A stretch of DNA of 25,224 nt from an uncultured bacterium (GTDB lineage: Bacteria; Cyanobacteriota; Vampirovibrionia; Gastranaerophilales; Gastranaerophilaceae). The notes under the pieces are model-generated. The model was given only the letters and a program-made list of their open reading frames with translations, was not told the origin of the DNA and made no database searches. The stretch covers positions 1 to 25,224 of the forward strand of contig CAMVQX010000007.1 of the NCBI GenBank assembly GCA_947169755.1, read 5' to 3'. Below, piece by piece: positions 21,183 through 25,224 of this stretch (its first letter is position 1; every line of letters begins with the position of its first letter). The translations under genes and the position numbers were made by a program.

Positions 21183-22469
21183 CTATATTCCAATCGGCCA
21201 ATAAAAATCTACCAAATATGATGCTGCATCAAACGGGTGCGAGAGAAATTTTAATTCTCTTGATTGTTTTATTTGCTGATAAGTCGGCAAATCTATTCTT
21301 GAAGTTCCTTCCCGATAGCGTAAATTGTATATGTTATACAAAAGTTTTTCGCATTTTTTATCTACATAGAGACAAATTTCACCTTCTGCCGAGCGAACCT
21401 TTGCGTTAAAAGCGGCAATCCTGTTTTTTATGGGCGGATTGAAAGCTTTTATTTGAATTTCTGCATCATAACCAAACTGCAAAAGTTTTTTCTTAATAAT
21501 TACATAGTTTGTGTATTCACTTGTACAGCTTCTGTTATCACCGGATGCATCACCGTTCACTATCACTTTTCCTCTGTGGTTTGGGTAACGGCGACAAATT
21601 TCTTCACAAGCTTTTGCAGTTGTTGTGTTTTCCATTGCAATTTCATCAAAATAAAAAACTTTGTCATCGGTTTTGTGTGCCAAAACCCAACACATAGGAT
21701 CAACATTAAAATCACAAGAAATATACAAATCCATTTCCGATTGGTATGTTATATCTTTTACATTTTTGTCGGTAAAATCTTTTACAACTAAACCTCTGTC
21801 ATAGTTTCCGCTCTGTGCCAGTACAAAAACGTTATAGTATTCTTCATCGTAAAGTTTTTTGAGTTCGTCACAATAACCATCGGGCAGGTAAATATTTTGA
21901 GTTGTGGGGGCAGAGATTAGTCTGTAGTTTGGCGGTGGATTTTCTATAAAAGTTTTGTATACCCAGCCTCTATTTATTTCAGGATTTGTGTGTCCAAAAA
22001 TACGATAGCGAAAACCTTTCCAACTTTTTTTGATTTTTTGCCGCATACGGCCTAAAAGCATTTTAAATGTATCGTATGGAATATCAGACATTTCTTCAAT
22101 TTCTGCAAACCCTAGGTTCAAAGATTTTAGTTTATCAGGCTCATCAAAATGTCGAAACATAATTTCCGAACCGTTTGTAAACGTAATAATTTGCAGAGTC
22201 GATGACCAATCATAATCTACACCTCGTTGAAATCCAAAAGTATCCAAATGCTCAAAATATGTCTGCAGTGTTGTATCTCTGACAAGTGTATAAGTTTGTG
22301 CCCCGACAAGTCCGCGAATTCCAGGGAATTTGAGTGCAAGTAAAATCCCGAGAAGCGAGCCTGAAAATGTTTTACCCGAGCCGTAACCGCCTTGGTAAAC
22401 CGCAACATCAAGCGTATATTCATGCGGAATCTCTAAAAACTCCCGCTGAGCTTTCAAAAGTTTGTACAT
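21183..22469 (-). CDS. Phage terminase large subunit (TerL)
   Basis: A 428-residue packaging motor and nuclease. The ATPase has Walker A GGYGSGKT at 27-34 and Walker B LGFAEIEEM near 119-127. The RNase H-like nuclease has acidic residues at Asp253 (ISCDFNVDP), Asp307 (VNGDASGD) and Asp414 (HPFDAASYLVDF). All key residues are present, so the enzyme looks intact. TerL docks on the portal, pumps DNA into the procapsid and cuts concatemers. The portal gene lies upstream on the same strand across a 250-bp spacer. GGGAGAAA precedes ATG at 22469. No small-subunit gene is recognised. Confidence 0.93.
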   Translation of the reverse strand: MYKLLKAQREFLEIPHEYTLDVAVYQGGYGSGKTFSGSLLGILLALKFPGIRGLVGAQTYTLVRDTTLQTYFEHLDTFGFQRGVDYDWSSTLQIITFTNGSEIMFRHFDEPDKLKSLNLGFAEIEEMSDIPYDTFKMLLGRMRQKIKKSWKGFRYRIFGHTNPEINRGWVYKTFIENPPPNYRLISAPTTQNIYLPDGYCDELKKLYDEEYYNVFVLAQSGNYDRGLVVKDFTDKNVKDITYQSEMDLYISCDFNVDPMCWVLAHKTDDKVFYFDEIAMENTTTAKACEEICRRYPNHRGKVIVNGDASGDNRSCTSEYTNYVIIKKKLLQFGYDAEIQIKAFNPPIKNRIAAFNAKVRSAEGEICLYVDKKCEKLLYNIYNLRYREGTSRIDLPTYQQIKQSRELKFLSHPFDAASYLVDFYWPIGI

Positions 22470-22583
22470 TATGTTTCTCCCAAAATAAAATTAATCCTTA
22501 ATCAACACATGGTTGCCGTTTATTGTTACTCGTTTGACATGTAATGTCTATTGTTCATAATTTTTTCTTTCTTTTTCATTACA

Positions 22584-22614
22584 ACAGAACCGACTTTTTT
22601 AAAGTCGGTTCTGT
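22584..22614. terminator. 14-bp perfect hairpin in the portal-terL spacer
   Basis: ACAGAACCGACTTT and AAAGTCGGTTCTGT pair perfectly around a TTT loop. On the plus strand CTTTGTCTTTT follows; on the minus strand, the coding direction, no T-tract follows. It is thus a better terminator for plus-strand transcription, or an RNA-processing hairpin on the minus strand. The rest of the 250-bp spacer (22470-22719) holds no credible gene. Confidence 0.5.
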
Positions 22615-22712
22615 CTTTGTCTTTTAAACTATTCTAAATATCTATTTTTTTGTTGCAATTTTGTATTGTCAATTAGCCAAGTAGTTAAAAAATATAAAGT
22701 TTTTCTATTTGA

Positions 22713-22732
22713 ACAGGTGCTATTGCACCTGT
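22713..22732 (-). other. Hairpin enclosing the portal gene stop codon
   Basis: ACAGGTGC (22713-22720) pairs with GCACCTGT (22725-22732) around a 4-base loop. The portal stop codon TAG (22722-22720) lies in the loop and one arm. No T-run follows on the minus strand. Confidence 0.6.
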
Positions 22733-24378
22733 GATTCCGTTAAAAAGTTATTTGCATTTTCAATTCCGTACTGTTCAAGTGCAAATTTGAAGCACTCAAG
22801 CCAGTTGATTTTCTCCTCAACTTCAGGAATTTGTGCAAAAGATTTGACAACTTCAAACAATTCCCTCAATCTTGATTTGCGTTCAAAAGTTGCACGTCTG
22901 TCGCCATAGCGGTAAATATAATTTCCGTTTCTTACATCATCATCAATTTCGATAAAATCGGTTTTGCCCCTATCATTTACACTGACAAGTTCACGCCCGA
23001 GTTTGAAATAAGAAATTATCTCTGCAGTTTTTTCAACCATAGGAACAATGATTTTTCGATTTATTGAATCTAAAATCATATTTAAACGCGCCTCTTGACC
23101 GCTTACGGAATAATTAAGTTCTGTTGCGGTACGTTCAGCAGATTGAATATTCCCCGCCATGTTTTTAAAAATACCCGTTGCACTCTCTATTGTGGATTTA
23201 AAGTAATTCAAGAAATCCCACCCTACCATTGCTTTATCAAAAGCCAAAGGTGTCGGCGCTTGAGGCATTAGGGCTGCATCGTATTCAATAATTTTACCGG
23301 GTCTTACATCTTGTTGACCTTTAAAACAGCCTTTTGGAGCCAAGTAAGGCGGATTCATCATCAGGGCAAGAGCATCAATCTGCTTATTCAAAATGGTTGA
23401 AGCAAGACTATTCAAAATAAGAGCAACACGCAAAGGTGAGATGCCTCTGCCTGTTTGAGGAGATTCAATAATATTAGCATGAATAAAAGGATTAATTATA
23501 AACGGGTTACTCTCAAATCGAATAATCTCACGTCTTGCTGCAACCACTACAAGCCAATTTTTTAAAAGTGTACCGTCAGAAAGTTCTATATCCCCCCAAT
23601 ATTCAAGTATTTCTACTTTGTTACCTTCAACAGCACGTTCATCATTGTTTTTGTTTTTCTTACTTGCCACCACTCCTTTCAAGATTTCCAATTTCATATC
23701 ATCAAGCATATTGTTTGATTTGTCGCTATATAGCTCATCAATAGTTGAATACGTTCTGTAAATTTTTGCGCATTTATCCCAGTTATCTTTGTTATACTTG
23801 TCAAAAACAAAATCCTCAGATTTTATGTATCTTATTTTTGCGTTGTCATAAATAACTTTGTCATCTATTGCAAAATTCTTGTTATCATTTGATTTTAATT
23901 GTTCTTCAAGAGTTTTGACGCGCCTTACGGATTTTATTTTGGTTTCCCAACCGACAAACAGGGTGCTCTCACCTGTCTCTACAATTCCGTCAATGACTTT
24001 TTCAATTTCATTTTCGATATTCATATTTTCAAAAGTATTTACAAGCATTGCCTTTTGTCTGTTTGCATAACTTTGAGTTTGCGGGGTTGTTCCTGAGACA
24101 TCAAACATTGCATCAGGATGAGAATAGAGATTTTCACTGATGTGAGATTTGAGAGTTTGGGCAAGCTCATAAATATCAGGGAGTTCTATCTTGCTATCCC
24201 AGGCATTTGCTTTCGGAAGCTGAGAATTGTAAATTGCATCTCTGACTAGCTTTATATCTGTCAATTGGGAATTTCTCTGATCATTAAATCTGTCAAATTT
24301 TTCGGAGATATTTGAGATTAAAAATTTTTCCTCCATCTCCGGCATTTTTTGTGTTAAATCTTCTGTTTCAAATTTCAT
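22720..24378 (-). CDS. Phage portal (head-tail connector) protein
   Basis: A 552-residue protein with the layout of podovirus-type portals. An N-terminal helical part includes NAWDSKIELPDIYELAQTLKSHI; the wing region includes SPQTGRGISPLRVALILNSLASTILNKQIDALALMMNPPYL; later segments PGKIIEYDAA and FFKSTIESATGIFKNM..AERTATELNYSVSGQEARLN match the conserved crown and stem. Portals form the dodecameric ring through which DNA enters. It overlaps the upstream GNAT gene by four bases (ATGA), so the two are translationally coupled. It precedes terL; the reverse order is commoner in phages. Confidence 0.87.
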   Translation of the reverse strand: MKFETEDLTQKMPEMEEKFLISNISEKFDRFNDQRNSQLTDIKLVRDAIYNSQLPKANAWDSKIELPDIYELAQTLKSHISENLYSHPDAMFDVSGTTPQTQSYANRQKAMLVNTFENMNIENEIEKVIDGIVETGESTLFVGWETKIKSVRRVKTLEEQLKSNDNKNFAIDDKVIYDNAKIRYIKSEDFVFDKYNKDNWDKCAKIYRTYSTIDELYSDKSNNMLDDMKLEILKGVVASKKNKNNDERAVEGNKVEILEYWGDIELSDGTLLKNWLVVVAARREIIRFESNPFIINPFIHANIIESPQTGRGISPLRVALILNSLASTILNKQIDALALMMNPPYLAPKGCFKGQQDVRPGKIIEYDAALMPQAPTPLAFDKAMVGWDFLNYFKSTIESATGIFKNMAGNIQSAERTATELNYSVSGQEARLNMILDSINRKIIVPMVEKTAEIISYFKLGRELVSVNDRGKTDFIEIDDDVRNGNYIYRYGDRRATFERKSRLRELFEVVKSFAQIPEVEEKINWLECFKFALEQYGIENANNFLTESQVQ

Positions 24379-24875
24379 TTTTCCGCCTTTCTGCAGGAAT
24401 ATACTTCAATATCCTGCAACTTGTTATTACGTAGTGTTTCGCATTTGAGTAGTGCTTCTTTTTTAAATCCTGCAAATTCAAGCAAAGTTTTCACCCTAAA
24501 ATTTTCAGGGTAAACAAGTGCTTTAATTTTTTGAAAACCGCATTTTTCAAAACAAAATCCCAAAAATATTGCTGCACAAAGTTTTGTATAATCCCCCCAA
24601 TAACGTTTATCAAAGCAGGTTGTAAGCTCGGCGCTGTGCAATCTGTTTTTGTCGCCGATAATATTATCGAGATATACAAACCCGCTGACTTCATCATTTT
24701 CCACAATTACATAGAAAAACGGGGAAGTGTTTTCAATAAGATTTACAAAATATTCAAAAATTGATTGTCCGTTTCTTGCATAATCATCATCTAAAAATTT
24801 TGAATATTTAGTATACAAAAATAAAGCCTGCTCAAAATAAGCAGGTTTTTCAAAAGGAGATAAAAATTTCGGCAT
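24375..24875 (-). CDS. GNAT-family N-acetyltransferase within the phage-like cluster
   Basis: A 166-residue GNAT-fold protein. The central strand-turn FFYVIVENDEVSGFVYLDNI, the WGDYTKLCAAIFLGFCFEKCGFQKIKALVYPENFRVKTLLEFAGFKKEALL half and the final basic strand fit the family. The usual Q/RxxGxG/A pyrophosphate loop appears degenerate (KRYWGDYTK). The substrate is unknown; it could be a host protein, a virion protein or a small molecule. Its stop overlaps the portal start, and the preceding small gene ends three bases upstream, so all three are one unit. GAAAAGGGG-like sequence is not seen upstream; an AT-rich segment precedes ATG 24875. Confidence 0.78.
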   Translation of the reverse strand: MPKFLSPFEKPAYFEQALFLYTKYSKFLDDDYARNGQSIFEYFVNLIENTSPFFYVIVENDEVSGFVYLDNIIGDKNRLHSAELTTCFDKRYWGDYTKLCAAIFLGFCFEKCGFQKIKALVYPENFRVKTLLEFAGFKKEALLKCETLRNNKLQDIEVYSCRKAEK

Positions 24876-24878
24876 TTT

Positions 24879-25223
24879 TTAAAACACCGCCTTGTCAAAT
24901 TTTATATAAGCGTCATCCGTTGTAAATGCACTCAATTCCCCATTAAGCATTTTTTCTCTGATATGATTTTGCAAACCTATCAAGGCTTCTGCCTGTATTC
25001 CGTTGATTAAAGTTTCGCATTTTGTATTTCTGTTGAAATACCTGTAAACTGCACATTTTGAAAAGATTTTATCTTTCGGGACATTTTTAATTTCTGTGTA
25101 GGTTTTCTTTTTGGGGGTTTCTTTTGATTTTTTCAAATCGTCCATAAACTCATGTTCAATTTTCATTTTGATAAGTTCATCAAGCGATGCTCCTAAAAGC
25201 ATTTCTTCTGTGTCGTTTTTCAT
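24879..25223 (-). CDS. Unknown phage-associated protein (5' end at window edge)
   Basis: At least 114 residues, not recognised. It has an acidic N-terminal helix (residues 1-35), a short Lys/Pro linker (KETPKKKTYTE), and a compact C-terminal half with AVYRYFNRNTKCETLINGIQAEALIGLQ and the ending TTDDAYIKFDKAVF. Its position just before GNAT and portal is where small terminase subunits or scaffold-related proteins can occur, but no helix-turn-helix is evident. Only one base precedes ATG 25223, so a start further upstream cannot be excluded. Confidence 0.6.
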   Translation of the reverse strand: MKNDTEEMLLGASLDELIKMKIEHEFMDDLKKSKETPKKKTYTEIKNVPKDKIFSKCAVYRYFNRNTKCETLINGIQAEALIGLQNHIREKMLNGELSAFTTDDAYIKFDKAVF

Positions 25224-25224
25224 A

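Noticed and set aside
22520..22571. 17-codon minus-strand frame upstream of terL
   Set aside because: There is no ribosome-binding site, it is AT-rich, and it lies just after a hairpin; too short to support.

Overview
The window reads as a chromosomal segment of a low-GC bacterium related to Cyanobacteria, most likely a non-photosynthetic Vampirovibrionia/Melainabacteria member such as Gastranaerophilales. This is an inference. It rests on AT-rich codon use, a cyanobacterial-type Min cluster, an AMIN-like secreted protein, zinc-type S14, and a GT9 glycosyltransferase that suggests a diderm envelope. Species identity was not tested.

Region 1 (1-8160, minus strand) is the fused S10/spc ribosomal protein cluster in canonical order: rpsJ, rplC, rplD, rplW, rplB, rpsS, rplV, rpsC, rplP, rpmC, rpsQ, rplN, rplX, rplE, rpsN, rpsH (cut by the window edge). 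A near-consensus promoter with a palindrome over its -35 drives it. Several spacers are unusually long and carry strong hairpins. One holds a perfect 112-bp tandem duplication. An intrinsic terminator followed by a foldable leader separates rpsN from rpsH.

Region 2 (8254-11497, minus strand) is a cell-division and wall cluster: a lytic transglycosylase, then minC, minD and minE, ended by a hairpin terminator. MinE has an acidic tail of about 70 residues and MinC has a long acidic linker.

Region 3 (11638-19056) is ordinary chromosome in mixed orientation: an NrtR-like regulator with a decayed Nudix box, secG and a short-chain dehydrogenase (plus); a GT9 glycosyltransferase (minus) divergent from an OmpR-type response regulator (plus), both apparently leaderless; era (minus); then a secreted AMIN-like protein and an orphan solute-binding lipoprotein (plus).

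Region 4 (19046-25223, minus strand) is phage-like: an unknown 114-residue protein, a GNAT acetyltransferase, a portal protein, a terminase large subunit and a small membrane protein, followed by an unrecognised protein of about 590 residues with helical ends. No capsid, tail, integrase or att site is visible, so this is either the edge of a prophage or a domesticated packaging module.

The best candidates for something undescribed are the structured spacers and the rpsH leader, the tandem duplication, the leaderless divergent promoter pair, the modified Min proteins, and the phage packaging genes beside the large unknown protein.
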